Positions 10,884-22,523 of a DNA stretch of 64,000 bases are shown here, piece by piece. Within the stretch, counting starts at the first letter, position 1. Each line of letters opens with the position of its first letter. Position numbers and translations under genes: made by a program. The notes beneath the pieces were generated by a model that saw only the letters and a list, made by a program, of their open reading frames with translations, was not told the origin of the DNA and searched no databases. Source of the DNA: Kappaphycus alvarezii (Eukaryota; Rhodophyta; Florideophyceae; Gigartinales; Solieriaceae); the NCBI GenBank assembly GCA_002205965.3, contig NADL03000612.1, forward strand, positions 434,001 through 498,000. The letters are read 5' to 3'.

Positions 10884-12560
10884 GAAACAGGTTTGTAGCG
10901 ACTGGAATTCTAGGATAAGTTTGAAACCCGAATGTGCTACTTTTTGCGATGATATCGAATCAAAGGACAGAATTCGGAGCATGAAAGAAGATTACCTTTG
11001 CAAAGAAAATAAGAATACGTCGAATTCCATATATGAAGATGTGAGCACGACGGAAGAGGTCCTTCAAAATATATAGGTTGAGGATCAAGAAGAAAAAGGG
11101 CGCCAAATGGCAGAAATCCAAGGAAAAGTGCAACACCTTCCCGCCCCCGCCTCACTGAAAATATCCGACATGTTAACATCTTCCGAAGTAATTGCATGGA
11201 GCGTTTCAGATTTAAGACAAGCAAGTGTACCGGTTACTCACTCGTTCGAACTTACCGACACTCAACCGATTTACCACAAGCCTAGACGTCAACCGCCAAA
11301 ATATGACCAATTCATCTCAGAAAATGTTACAAGTATGCTGAAAAATGATATTTTCGACCAGTTTCATCCCCATGGTCGTTTCCAGTTGTGGTCGCACCAA
11401 AGAAGGATGGAAAGCTGCGTTTTTGCGTCGATTACCGACAACTGAACCAGAGAATGATACCGATCGATTTCCGATTCCGAAGTATGGAGGAATCCTCGAG
11501 ACCTGAAGGATGGGAGATATTTCACCTCAATTGACCTTTACACTGGCTATTGGCAGATTCCATTGGATGAAAAATGTAAGGAAAAAACAACCTTACCAGC
11601 AAAGCCGGTACGTTCAGGTTCGAAGTGATGCCTTTTGGTCTCATGAATGCACCAGCTACATTCCAAAGAATGATGAACGAGGTTTTGAAAGGACTTCCAT
11701 TCGCAAGAGTCTATATCGATGATGTCGCATATTCTCAGAAACATTGGATCAGCACATCTCGCACGTCAAGACAGTTGTGGAGAGGATATCGGAGTATAGC
11801 TTGAAAATTAAGTTGAGCAAATGCTTCTTTGCGAAAACTTCTATCCAATTACTCGGTCATATCGTCGACCAAGAGGGAATTAGAGTGGATCCAGAGAAAA
11901 CGAAAAAAAAAGTTGGCACCAAGGCCCGCTTCAAAGACGGAGGTCCGAAGCTTCTTAGGACTGGCCTCATATTACAGAAGATTTATCAAAGATTTCGCCA
12001 AGACTGCAGCACCGTTACATGCCAGCACTACGAAGAACGGAAAATTTTACTGGAACAAGGAAATGGAAACTGCATTTCAGGAGCTTAAAGATAAGCTATG
12101 TGTCCCCCAGTTCTCATGTACCCAGATTTCAAGAGACCATTCGTTGTGGAGACAGATGCCTCAGAACGGTCTTTGGGTGCCGTTTTGTCCCAAAAAGATG
12201 AAAACGGAAGACTACACCCTGTTCAATTCGCAAGCCGAACTCTGAATGATGCGGAAAAGAGATACTCAGTCTGCGAGAAAGAAGCGCTAGCTGTCGTCTT
12301 CGCGCTGAAAAAGTTTCGCGTATACCTTTTATCACTCGAGAAATTTGTCTTGATAACTGATCACCAGGCACTTAAACAGCATTCCAAAAGAAGGATGTAC
12401 ATCACCGCTTGGCCCATGGCTCGACATTTTCGCAGAATATCGGTTTGAAATTGTGTATAGACCCGGACGCAATAATCAGCCTGCCGATTACCTATCCCGC
12501 TTGAGGGACGCACTGATTCCAAATGAAAAAGCTTCGAGGACATCGTCGGAGTCGCCGAGT
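10884..12560 (+). pseudogene. gypsy-A reverse transcriptase and RNase H, frameshifted
   Basis: After the solo LTR the linker resumes (cf. gypsy-B 61,995 on) and RT begins near 11,230 (DTQPIYHKPRRQPPKY). Recognisable blocks are SIDLYTG-WQIPLDEKC (first catalytic Asp, about 11,525-11,575), VYIDDV near 11,710 (YIDD box), LLGHIVDQEG near 11,850, and the RNase H blocks VETDASERSLGAVLS (about 12,150) and LITDHQALK (about 12,350). Frames change at least six times. Just after the YIDD codons this copy lacks one base relative to gypsy-B, which destroys the frame at the active site. It could not make active RT alone. Confidence 0.88.
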
Positions 12561-13600
12561 TGCAGTTGCCGAACGATAACGAGTACGAAGCTAATATTCA
12601 CGGACTGATCAAATTCCTCGATGGACTAGAAATGAGAAAGGTTGATCTTGAACACAGAAATTGGGTACGCAGGAATCAAAAGGCTTTTACATTGTGGAAT
12701 GGGAAACTCTTCCGGCACACTAAAGCCGGTCCCCGACTAGTGGCCCCTTTGAAAGAAAGAATGAAGATCTTGAGGACTTTCCATGATGAGCTAGGGCATT
12801 GGGATCTCGAAACAACCAAAAAATTTAACTGAGAGATTCTGGTGGCCCGGTATCCATAAGGACGTCTATAATTTCGTGAAAAGCTGCGACAACTGCCAAA
12901 AATTCACTCCAATACGGAAGTATAAGACAACTCTAAGTTTTCCAGTTTCCGGTCTCTTTGAAACCTTCTCAATTGACTTCGCGGGCCCGTTCAAGGAAAC
13001 TTCTTCCGGAAACAAATATCTCCTTATAGGGGTGGAACATCTTACTGGATGGCCAATAGCAGTTGCAGTCGAGGAGGCAAATGCTGAGGTGGTACTGAGA
13101 TTCATCGAAAAAGAAATAATTGAACCGTTTGGTCTTCAAAAAAGGATCATCTCGGATAACGCCCTTTGTTTTACTGCAACTTCACTGCTTCGTTTTTTGG
13201 AAGAGAAAGATTCAGCTGAACACCGTTCTCGCATACGCTCCTATGGCCAACGGGAAAGCGGAGAGGATGGTTGGAACCATCAAACGAGCAATATCGAAAA
13301 CTATGTCGGAGAATGAAATCCAGTGGGAAGATGCCTTACCAAAAGTGTTATACGGCTACCGTCGAAGAAAGGAAGAAATGGACGCTCACCATTCGAGCTA
13401 ATGTACGGAAGGGCTCCTAGAATGTTACAGGAGACATGGAAACAAATATTATCGATGAATAGAGTAGGGAAGTTGAACTTCTGGCAACCGAAGGCTGGAG
13501 ATCACACCGCGCGCTAACACAGACAAGAATAAGGATGCATAACCTGCAGTCAGAACCTTTTCAGTTGGCTCTAAAGTACTTGTAGTACATGGAAAAGCAA
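12561..13600 (+). pseudogene. gypsy-A integrase, frameshifted
   Basis: The HHCC zinc-binding region is at about 12,770-12,900 (FHDELGHWD ... SCDNCQKF), interrupted by a stop at 12,830. The DDE core follows: SIDFAGPF (first Asp, about 12,975), IISDNA (second Asp, about 13,150) and NGKAERMVGTIK (Glu, about 13,255). A frameshift near 13,205 places the catalytic Glu in another frame from the two Asp residues. The C-terminus (YGRAPRM) breaks down after 13,450. Confidence 0.87.
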
Positions 13601-14910
13601 TGCAGCAGGCTGTGAAGTGGCCGGCCTTCAAACCAGTACTCGAACCCTTGCATCGTCACGGAGGAAAGACACCGCACTATCAGCTCTGTTCAAGCTCAGG
13701 GAAGAGATCAAGGAGGGCCATCCATGCACGTCGTCTGGTCCCTTACCATCAGAGGCCTGAAGAATTCCTTCTCACACAGGACTATGCGCAACCACGGGGC
13801 ATACTCATCTTTAACTATAGAATGATTCCTATGGGAGGAAAAAGGGCCTGGGAATGGATCATCTCGGTTACGCGGGACTACTACGAACTCCACGTAATCA
13901 TCCATTTCTACATTAATATATGCCTATGTTTTCGTACGTTGAACGGACCATTGCTACCTGAAGAAGATTTCTGACTATTAATAAGAGTTCTATTTTCATT
14001 CCAAAACGGAAGGTTCACGGAAGCAGGTCCAGAGTTTGTGGAGGTAATATATCATTACTCTATAGGAGATATGGAATGGTAGCTGCTGGAGACTTGTCGC
14101 AAACGTATCTGAATTTCCGTCCAATTTACGTATTTCTCAAGAAAACCAAGATGTGCGACTGAGAGGTTACGCCTTACCCCGGATATGAATACAGGCTGGT
14201 CCCGTATCCTCTATGGGAACCTTACGTTTCTCCGCCACAAATTGGGAACGTTGAGGCGGCGAGGATCCTCCTGAAGCAGTGATGATGACCAGAGGAGGAC
14301 CTTCAGGAGACAACAACCCGCCCAGAAGATTCGGTCGTCCCCGAGAGGACCTCGTGCAGGTCCCAGTACGTCAGGAGCTGGTCGCGGCCATTCATCGGGA
14401 CCGTCCACCACAACTTCATCTCTAGCTCTGCTTCACAACCATGCACAGCATACAGTCGGAAGAAGAAGATTATCTTTTTGGCTGCGCAATATCTCCGAGG
14501 ATGCGAACGATGCGCAGGTCATTTCTTATTTCATGATAAGCATCTGTTTATGTTTTAGGGCCCTACATGGACCGCACTTATCTTACGAAGATTCGTTCTT
14601 GATGATGCGCGTCTTCTTTTCTTATCGGCATCCATTCCTCCGGCATCTTCTAGAAGAGTTTGCATATCACATATATTTTTTCATTCTTGGAAGATTCGGA
14701 AGAGTCACGGAAGAAGAATGTATTCAACCCCACCTCGATGTTATCAAACCAATATATGAGGCTATACTACAAAGTGAGGTACCAGTAATGCGAACCTACT
14801 TTTTAGAGCATAATATTGGTAATCAGTTGCATCCGTACCCGTTTGAGAGACCATACATTTTATCAATAAGACAGCGAACACTAACGGAAGCAGAAGAAGA
14901 GCAGTGACGA
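13601..14910 (+). pseudogene. gypsy-A 3' module after integrase, duplicated
   Basis: Two diverged copies of a segment of unknown function lie between integrase and the 3' LTR. The first (about 13,905-14,270) contains ICLCFRTLNGPLLPEED, GRFTEAGPEFVEVIYH and YRLVPYPLWEPY; the second (14,533-14,907) contains ICLCFRALHGPHLSYED, GRVTEEECIQPHLDVI and NQLHPYPFERPY. The second is one open frame of 124 codons ending just before the purine tract; the first is broken by stops. The region between them is GC-richer. Gypsy elements often end pol with a chromodomain or carry an extra 3' gene; this matches neither by eye. Confidence 0.55.
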
Positions 14911-14925
14911 CCCGGGACGTTCGCC

Positions 14926-14940
14926 TTGAGAAAGGGGGCG
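14926..14940 (+). promoter_or_regulatory. gypsy-A polypurine tract
   Basis: GAGAAAGGGGGCG lies immediately upstream of the 3' LTR start (TGTAATACAG at 14941), the place where plus-strand DNA synthesis is primed in LTR retroelements. Confidence 0.8.
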
Positions 14941-16597
14941 TGTAATACAGAAAATGGTCCTCCCCTCATTTAATACAGGAAATGGTCCTCCCTTCACGTA
15001 ATACAGGAAATTGTCCTCCCCTCGTGTAATCCAGCAACCTACAACGATCCCCCCCTAACTTCTCCGACCGTCATTTCCAAATTTACTTCCATTTTATCTA
15101 GATATTTTTATACTGTATTTAACCCTCTGAATCGACCCCGAATCAAGCCCCCTTTCCCTCTTAGCTTACCTCCTCCTCCAAATTCGCCTTTTTGAGAAGA
15201 AGGGCGCAAATGCACTACTGCAAAATCCCTTGCAGATTTATTTTACCTATTCCTAATCTATAGAACCTGCCCCGGAAGCCTATTTAAACCCCTTTATTCT
15301 AACTTCCAAATGCCCCCGATCATTTTACTCATCACCCCTCTCCCCCCACACACCCAAAACACCCTACATTGCCTCGCGTTCCCCAACGTCTATCAAATGA
15401 ACAACCTTCGCCCCTCTGTCCCTATTTCCAAAAACCGCCCTTCCCGTCCCATCAATGGCCTTCGTCTCGCCGCCTACGGGCCAACCGATGCCGTCGACTA
15501 CATCCGGCGGCAAACAAAGAAGCAAATCATCGAGTTCGTTCGCCGCCTCTTCATAGAAGAAGAAGCGAGGGAGGTAAGTCAGGGAGAGGCTGAGAAGGTC
15601 GAGGAGAAGAGCGGGGAGTCCTTCGAGGAATGGTTAGCCCCTGAGCTAGTGTACGAGGCTCAGGGGGAGGAGGAGGAGGAGGAAGATGAGGAGGAGGATG
15701 AGGAGGAGGAGGAGGAGGAAGATGAGGAGGAGATGAGGAGGAGGAGGAGGAGGAAGATGAGGAGGAGGATGAGGAGGAGAGGAGGAGGAGATGAGGAGGA
15801 GGATGAGGAGGAGGAGGAGGAGGAAGATGAGGAGGAGGATGAGGAGGAGGAGGATGAGGAGGAGGAGGATGAGGAAGATGAGGAGGAGGAAGAGGAGGAA
15901 GAGGAGGAAGAAGAGGAGGAGGAGGATGAGGGAACAGGGGGAATGGAAAGTGTTGGACTGGTGGGGCCTGGAATGGAGAGTATGGATCAAGTTGTGCCCA
16001 CGATGGAACCGGATGGAGATATCTTTAGTAGTCTAGATATCTCCCAGGGGGAAAAAGAGAGCTGTGAGCCATTCGCAGATATTTGTGGGGTCTGCTTGGA
16101 CAGCATGGATATTTAAGAGGAGTTGTTTGGATCTGATTTAGAGAATGGGAAATAAGAGGACCAAATTAATTGTTAGTTTCTTAAGTGTCTTTTGCTTAGA
16201 GTATATTGTCCACACAAAGTATTTTTATGCATTTCTTGGTATCTTCTGTAGTTTTGTTCGGACTTTAGGGGTAGCCAAAAGTCTATGTGAGCTGAGTAAA
16301 CTGCTTCCTCATGGAGAGGTCAAGCAAGTTGGCAGACAACTTCAAGCCAAGTCCCGAGTAGTAGGAAGTTGAGAGTCAACTTCAGACCCAAGAAAACTTT
16401 TTCTTACGCTAGTCGCAGAGCGTCGGTGGTAGACCCTGCCCCTTTTATACTTGCTTGTAGCTTTCTCAACTCTCTTCTATATACACTCCCTTTTGTTCGT
16501 TCAACAATACCACGGTAGCACTTTTGTCGCTCGCAACAACTCCTTCTCAGGGTAATTGGTTCTGAGGATCTCTTCCCCCGCCGATTTACCCCTATCA
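14941..16597 (+). repeat. gypsy-A 3' LTR
   Basis: The same sequence as 6765-8372, with about eight substitutions in the first 350 bp and very few after that. The 49-bp length difference comes mainly from the GAG/GAT tract. It ends ...CCTATCA followed by the target duplication CATTG (16598-16602). Confidence 0.92.
15397..16116 (+). CDS. acidic-repeat protein encoded inside the 3' LTR
   Basis: This is the counterpart of the 5' LTR ORF, starting at the equivalent ATG (MNNLRPS). A one-base deletion just upstream removes a stop, so an in-frame ATG at 15310 would add 29 residues; I keep the shared start. Non-repetitive N- and C-terminal parts are identical to the 5' copy by eye. In the acidic tract the frame slips at about 15,733 (DEEE then MRRRRRRK, basic) and slips back at about 15,790 (GGGDEEEDEEE), leaving roughly 19 Arg/Lys-rich residues inside the Glu/Asp run. 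The frame remains open to the same stop. Confidence 0.55.
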   Translation: MNNLRPSVPISKNRPSRPINGLRLAAYGPTDAVDYIRRQTKKQIIEFVRRLFIEEEAREVSQGEAEKVEEKSGESFEEWLAPELVYEAQGEEEEEEDEEEDEEEEEEEDEEEMRRRRRRKMRRRMRRRGGGDEEEDEEEEEEEDEEEDEEEEDEEEEDEEDEEEEEEEEEEEEEEEDEGTGGMESVGLVGPGMESMDQVVPTMEPDGDIFSSLDISQGEKESCEPFADICGVCLDSMDI

Positions 16598-16602
16598 CAT
16601 TG

Positions 16603-18545
16603 CATTCCGTTTAATACGAGAGAAGTAAAAAATGTACCTATTGCGCGATTGAATCATCAAAATAAATTGAAAAGTGCGAAATGCATTTTAAAGAAGTGCA
16701 AAAGCTGAATTGAAGTGGTCAACTACTGATTTTGAACATTTTACAACCTGCGGTCTAGACTCATCCATCAGGAGGCGGTAAGTTCGAGTAGTGGTGCAGT
16801 TTCTCGCGATATGCCTTGAATAAATAGAATTATGGCCACAATACCCCAAGAAGATACCTGGAGTGGAAAAGAATTTAGGTTATTTCACAGCCTGTGGACA
16901 AACACTAAACTACTCCTCTAGACTTTATCCGTTCACAAACGGGTAAAACTCAGAATAGAATTTTGGTATGCAGAAGTGCGTGTGCAATTCCGCTCTCTAT
17001 GATGGGAACCACGCTTGCACCAAAATTGTTTCAGTAGGAAACAGGAGATTGATCTCGGCTATGAATACAATGAAGAATTTAAATCACCTATATCGTAAAA
17101 ATGCTTCTTCCTGTGGCTCTCCCGACTCTAAAGGTAATCGGGTAAAACCAAATAAAAGAATAATTAATTTTTTTGGAGATCTCTTTTGCTCCCGGCAGTA
17201 CGGTGTAACTACAAGGGCTGTTTAACATAAGTGGGAGTTTTTTATGTAAAAAGGAATGACATGCAATGTAAAGTCCCTTGACACGGGCATAACAGCTTGG
17301 GTCAAGACCAGCTTGCATAGCTTTCACTTTCGTTTATCATTACGTGTCTTTGATACCATTGACCGAGATAAAAGTTCGGTTTAAAATCTGTATATCATGA
17401 ATTTGTAATAGTCTGTGAGATAGACAACTGCGAAGTGGGAGCAGTGCCCAACTTTGGCTATGAGATATTTCTTTTAGCACTGCTTCCATAAAGCAACAGC
17501 TCAGATACCGTGCATTAAGAGAATGTGAGTCTTTGCAGAGAAAATCAAAGCGACCCGTTTTCGACAATGAGACTATCAGCCCTCAATTTATCAAAAAAGG
17601 GACATGCATGCAAAATAAAAGCTACCATAGTATAGTTTTGGGAACTAAAAAATGAGGATGAAGACTGAAGACCAGGGGGGTAAAATTGAATCAGAAGATG
17701 CAGGCTGCAGCACCTACTCTACGTGATTAAACGTGAAAACGCTTCTTAGGTCAGTAATTGGCTTCCAACTCCTCAACTAACTATTTCTGCACTTGAAATT
17801 TTCTTCCAACTTTCAAAATGGATAGATCTTACAGTGTGAGTAATAATTTCAGCGAAAAGAAGTTTTGAAAATGCCCATTAGCGGTAACTGCGTTCACATA
17901 AATAAATCTGTGTGGTCATCTAACCGGTAAGTAGTTGACCATAGGGAGAATATCTGGGTAATTTATTATTTAGAAAGTAATTTCATTTCGTGAAGTGAGG
18001 CCACATGTTCCATTGACCTTATGTGAAGATTTTATATTGTTATTGAGCGAGGCGTCCTCAAAAAATCTTGAACAATTTTCTGGCGAGAGAAGGAAAAGAT
18101 TGGTAATTTATTCGAGTGAAAGAGACATTTGAAAAGAGAAGAGAAACAAGGTGTTTGTGACGAAAGATAAAAGGAGTGGAACGCGACTTATACACAAAAA
18201 GTAGTTCTATGATAAAAAGATAATATATTGTTTATCTCTCATGTCAATTAGCTCACCGCCACCGAAATCATCTATCGTATATTCTGTAGGAAACCCTTCG
18301 TACCGACATCATTTTTCAGTATCTCACAGGGTCTTTAGCCACCCTCCCCCCCAACAGCTCACCAGCTCACTTTAATCAACATATATACACCCGAAAAACA
18401 GCCTTTGACTCGGAAAGACCCATCAGCGGAGAAAGTCCTCCCCGAGACGGAGAAAAATTCGCAGCCCTTGCCTCCCCAATCAACTAGCACCTGCGCCATC
18501 GTCGTGTGCCGCACAGACGCCTGCTAGCAATCCAAACCATTCTGC
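16603..18545. other. spacer, no gene recognised
   Basis: AT-rich with short frames only (longest 85 codons at 16968-17225). I see no TE ends, RNA genes or arrays. Confidence 0.5.
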
Positions 18546-19310
18546 CGTTCATAATCGCCGCAAGTTTAAAGCGGACGTAGACTTCGCACTTCTAAAGGAA
18601 GAACAAGCTGTAGAGGCGCACAGAGCACCTCATGGATAAACCAAGGTTCAGTTCGAAGTCGTAGCTAATTATTTTAATGCATCTAACTTGGTGCGTTGGA
18701 AAACGGATTCCAAGCACTGTCAGAGTCGTTTTAAGCTTCTGATGACTAAGTTTTGGATGAAAGATGCAAAAAAGGGTCGCTTCTGGGCGGTGGAGTAAAA
18801 TACGGGAAGTATGAGCAGCTGTGTCAAGATTTGTTGACATAAACTGATGACTTTAAGGAAGAAAAGGCCAAAGACAAGTCGGAAGCATTCGTGAAAGACG
18901 CTACACTTTTTGCTGCCGAGGAAAAGGTGAAGGATTTGGTAATAGCAAGAGATTACAAGCGTGCAAACCCTGGCGGCGATATAAAGGAAAATAAGGCAAC
19001 ACAGAAGAAGCAGAAGAATAGCCATACTCAAGCAGCAATAGATATAAGTAGAGCAATTTTCTACATGGATAAGGCAGAGACAGAGAGGCTAGGATTGTTG
19101 GGAAGGCTGTAAATTAGAGAAGTTAAGGTTTTGGAGGTCGAAGATAGGCGCATTGCTCTCGAAAGGATCATAATTGAAAAGGACAGGACCATCGCGGAGC
19201 AATGAAATGAAACTGAGAAGCATAGAGTCAACCTGGAGGAAGGACGATTTGAAGAGGAGATTAAATGATCTGAGGAAGCAGCTGCCGAACGTTGTTTGTA
19301 ATTGGAAGTG
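18546..19310 (+). pseudogene. Myb/SANT-like protein remnant (Harbinger-associated type)
   Basis: Successive plus-strand frames read like the DNA-binding accessory protein of Harbinger-type transposons. FEVVANYFNASNLVRWKT then DSKHCQSRFKLLMTKF (about 18,640-18,755) has the helix-turn-helix spacing and Trp/Phe pattern of a Myb/SANT fold. A Lys/Glu-rich helical tail follows (EEKAKDKSEAFVKDATLF, 18,858 on; open frame 18891-19112), then a coiled-coil-like end (DRRIALERIIIEKDR). Stops at about 18,636, 18,797, 18,840 and 19,110 break it. The family call is from motif memory; any similar DNA-binding protein is possible. Confidence 0.45.
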
Positions 19311-19319
19311 CAACGATAT

Positions 19320-20820
19320 ATGCTTTTGTTGATTAGGTAGTTACAGTCTATGGAGGATTAAGTTTTTTTCCTCTTTTCCTGGGGAGGAGTGAGAATAGGA
19401 GTCCGGGGCGGAGTCTCGAGATTAAGATACTTTACGCATCATCTAGATTTCACATTGAACTAAGATATGTTTCAATACTCTGCGATGGTCAGTTGAAGAA
19501 TTACGCGCTTTGACAGCCGTAAAGGCAAGCTCAAAAGCTCCAGAATACAGCGGCAACATGATACAATAGTCCGACAGGAGTCCTTTCGGTACCCATCTTT
19601 CGCGGTGAGCTCATATGAGTAAAGTACTTTTTGCTATCCTTGAACGCCCATTCTAATGATACACTAAAGTCATACATCAACTTTTTAAAAGCTTTCTGTT
19701 CTTATGTCAGCGATGCACCACTAAATACGACCTGTAAATAAGTTCTGAGAGCATAAGTAGGGACTCCATACAGATAGAACTGCCTTCTATCAATTATTAG
19801 GGAGCGTTCTAGATCTGTAGTCATACCTGATCTCCTATATATTCTCATTATCATAAAGCCTGCCCTCCACAAGTCCATATAAGTTAAAGATGAGACCATC
19901 TTGTAGACTTACAGCTAATAACTTGAGGCAGTTTCTGTGCTTCTGAACACTGCATGTTGCCCTCTGCTGTCTTTCTTTCTGCCATGATTATAGTGCAATG
20001 GTATACTGATGCACCCTGCTGGACGGCTAAGCCGATTTTAGATGATCGAATTTTGCTCCGTTTATTGTCATTAACTCTTAATTACAACTGTAAGCTGACT
20101 GCTAACTGCCCTTGGGCCATGGCAACCGCCCCATGGGCCGAATAGACACCTAAAGTGACCCGTTGTCAGTTATGGGCCACGGCCGCCCATTGGACCAAGT
20201 GTCATTTTATTTATCCATTAACGTGGATCTTCTTTCAGCCCACTAGGGGCCCGACATTTACTTTATTTGGGTTTAACACTTGTATTTGTATAGTATAATA
20301 CCTAGTATTTATTATCTGAGTCACAGACTCTCTACAGCAAAAGCACCCGGGTGCCGGCTCTGGACTTAGTTCCCAACTTTCTTTCCTTCGAGTCAGCCTC
20401 GCTCACAGCAGATTTGGCTATTACCGTTTCCATTCTGCCCGAGTTTCATCATGCTTCTTTACCCTTTATTCCCATTTTACTCTTTATCCTTTCGGATCCT
20501 TCTATTTTACTAACCAGGAGTTATACCCATTTGGTTTGTTTGTTTTCTTGGTCGAGTTTTTCGTGCTGCCTCTGGCGCTTACGTGATTTAGGGTCTATAT
20601 ATAAGTGGAATCAACCGCCAGTATGTCGACAGAGACACCACTAGCTTCTCCTTAGGAGAATCGCGACTACGTCGCCCCTTAACCTACATAACTTATACCA
20701 CGTTGCTGTCCGTACATAATTTATTGATCTACTGATTACAACCCAAGAGCCTTTGTACCTGGTCCGACCTTCCAAGCCGGAAGCAGGAGTGACCCATAGC
20801 CGACCGAAGACTCTCCCCGC
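19320..20820. other. spacer, no gene recognised
   Basis: No frame looks coding. Part of it (about 20,150-20,700) has a TATA-like stretch and a pyrimidine-rich tract suggestive of an old LTR, but no ends or duplication could be found. Confidence 0.4.
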
Positions 20821-20829
20821 ACTACCAAC

Positions 20830-21710
20830 CCCACCTTGATCCCGTCCAAGACGCCGCATAAGTATACCTTGCATCGTACAAGAAGAAGGCACACCAAGCT
20901 GGGGTATCGCAAGATACATAAAGAGAAAGCAGGTCCCGAACGCCGAGTTTTTTCTTTGTGTGTTTGCTCGCTGCCCGTTGCCTAAGGCAATTTGGCTTGT
21001 ATTGTCTTTGCTTGCGTTTCACGCATAGCACTACATTTATGTAAAGATTATTGCCGTCTATTAAGCTGATGCAGCTATATAAAGTGGCACCAGTACCTCT
21101 CACACGACTTACGAACAACTCAGCACGTTCTTGTACAAATTCATCTCTGTGTTCAGTTGCAATTTTATTGAATCGAGTGAAAATGAACTCCAACGCTTCA
21201 TAAAATATCTCTTTTAGCTCAGGATCCATCATACCAAACTCTTTTTTAAGATCCCACTATCTGCTCACTGTGCCAAGTCTTCTACGTAGAAGACGAAAAA
21301 TACAGCACAGGATTAGTTCTATAAAGCCTTATCGTCGTCAAATTCTTACTAGCAGGACATGAAGAAATATTAACGATCTTGTAAATGCCAGTCTTGATGA
21401 AACGGAAACGCTTGAGGCATATAATATCGTTCAGGACTCCTAAGATTAAAAGAAAAAAGCGCACTTGCAACACCTTTTCCGTGCAAAGGGCCTCCTCTAT
21501 GGCGCCGTGCTGCACGGCATGCATCAAAAATGCTGTGAGGGTGCTTCTTACGTCAGTATTATGGCAGCACACGAGAAAAAGAAGGCCTACAGTTGTTCGA
21601 AGCCTCACCTTCGCGATGCCAGCATCCGTGATCCGCATTTTGGCAGCAAAAAGTTTGCTAACCACTATCCTGCTCCCTACCCATTCAATAATACGGAACT
21701 GTGTTGCCAA
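20830..21710 (-). pseudogene. Harbinger-like DDE transposase remnant
   Basis: Two minus-strand frames follow each other. The upstream one (21282-21710) contains LKRFRFIKTGIYKIV, like the FRF-x-K-x-x-x-Y block before the Harbinger DDE domain. The downstream one (20822-21232) begins MMDPELKEIFYEALEFIF and continues to FVSRVRGTGATLYSCISLIDGN, matching the 'start of core' segment in which the first catalytic Asp sits in a (F/I)-D-G motif. The later part of the catalytic domain is not recognisable. A stop and frame change separate the frames near 21,270. Together with the Myb-like remnant on the opposite strand 1.6 kb away, it looks like the wreck of one two-gene Harbinger element. Confidence 0.45.
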
Positions 21711-21890
21711 AACATTCTATCTTTTTTTCGGTATGGTGCAAAAAAAATTACCAGCCTACCGAAATTTAGTAACGTACTATCCTTGCTAAACCCTTCTATT
21801 AAAAAGACTAACTGGAATATGGATAGAGATATTCATAAGCATCTAATAAGTTTGCGCAGGACTGCGAAATATTTTAGCCCAGAGGAATAG

Positions 21891-22227
21891 AATATATTAT
21901 AAAAAAGGCAACTCCGCAAGATACAGACGTATTTATGGCTAGGCCATAGCCAGAAAGTGGCACCGACTCTAATGAATATGGGAAAAATGACGATCATGGA
22001 GTGGATGACGATTAAACCAGGTGTGCGCAACTAATACATTCGTCCAGGCCTATGCTACATTGGAGAGTCTCTCCAACTAGGTATCTCTGCAGTGAGTGAG
22101 CGAAGTGGTGCAGTACAAGTACTTGCCAGTGCGAGCGTAGGTTTTGGATAGCCTCGCCTATGTTGCAAACATTATTTATTTTGACCATTTTTGGACTCAG
22201 CGAGTCCAAAAGGTCCAAGGACATCGT
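21891..22227. other. spacer, no gene recognised
   Basis: Short frames only; probably 3' flank or untranslated tail of the LINE fragment that follows. Confidence 0.35.
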
Positions 22228-22523
22228 CTATTAAGGCCCAAAAGGGGAAAATGGGGGTGTTTTTATTGAGATGTACTGATTGGCTGGACCCCATTCGGAG
22301 TTTTAAATCTGAGCGTCATATTAAATACATGTACCGATGGTCGAAGCAATGAATAAATCATTGCTATCGAATGAGAACACCAGCATCAGACTACCAGAAA
22401 GTCGATTGGATGCCAGTAAGCTGACAAGCAGCGTTAGAAAATTACTCCCAACGCCGAGTAAAGCTATATATGAATGCCTCGAACCTTCGAAAACCGTTCC
22501 ATTGCGCTGCTGCGACGGATCTT
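22228..22523 (-). pseudogene. 3' end of a LINE split by gypsy-C
   Basis: On the minus strand, reading down from 22523, the frame RSVAAAQWNGFRRFEAF continues the LINE protein interrupted at 27978: it matches the position of RNVAVRAMETYGLVRA in the related LINE fragment at 28,951-29,235. A stop follows at about 22,447. At 22,230-22,262 a CCCCATTTTCCCCTTTTGGGCC-like stretch (minus) resembles the LINE tail seen at 28,803. Confidence 0.6.

Larger units (their letters stand above)
6765..16597 (+). mobile_element. complete Ty3/gypsy element (gypsy-A) with protein-coding LTRs
   Basis: The element runs from TGTAATACAG at 6765 to ...TATCA at 16597 and is flanked by a perfect 5-bp target duplication, CATTG (6760-6764 and 16598-16602). 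It has LTRs of 1,608 and 1,657 bp, then gag, protease, RT, RNase H and integrase regions in the Ty3/gypsy order (RT before IN), a duplicated 3' module, and a purine-rich tract just before the 3' LTR. The LTRs are nearly identical outside an expandable GAG/GAT tract, so the insertion looks fairly young, yet the internal reading frames carry several 1-nt indels and a solo LTR insertion. A second, 5'-truncated copy (gypsy-B) starts at about 61,288 and serves as a reference for these breaks. Confidence 0.93.

Noticed and set aside
20150..20700. Possible solo LTR (TATA-like stretch, pyrimidine tract)
   Set aside because: No TG...CA boundaries with a matching target duplication and no second copy in the window.
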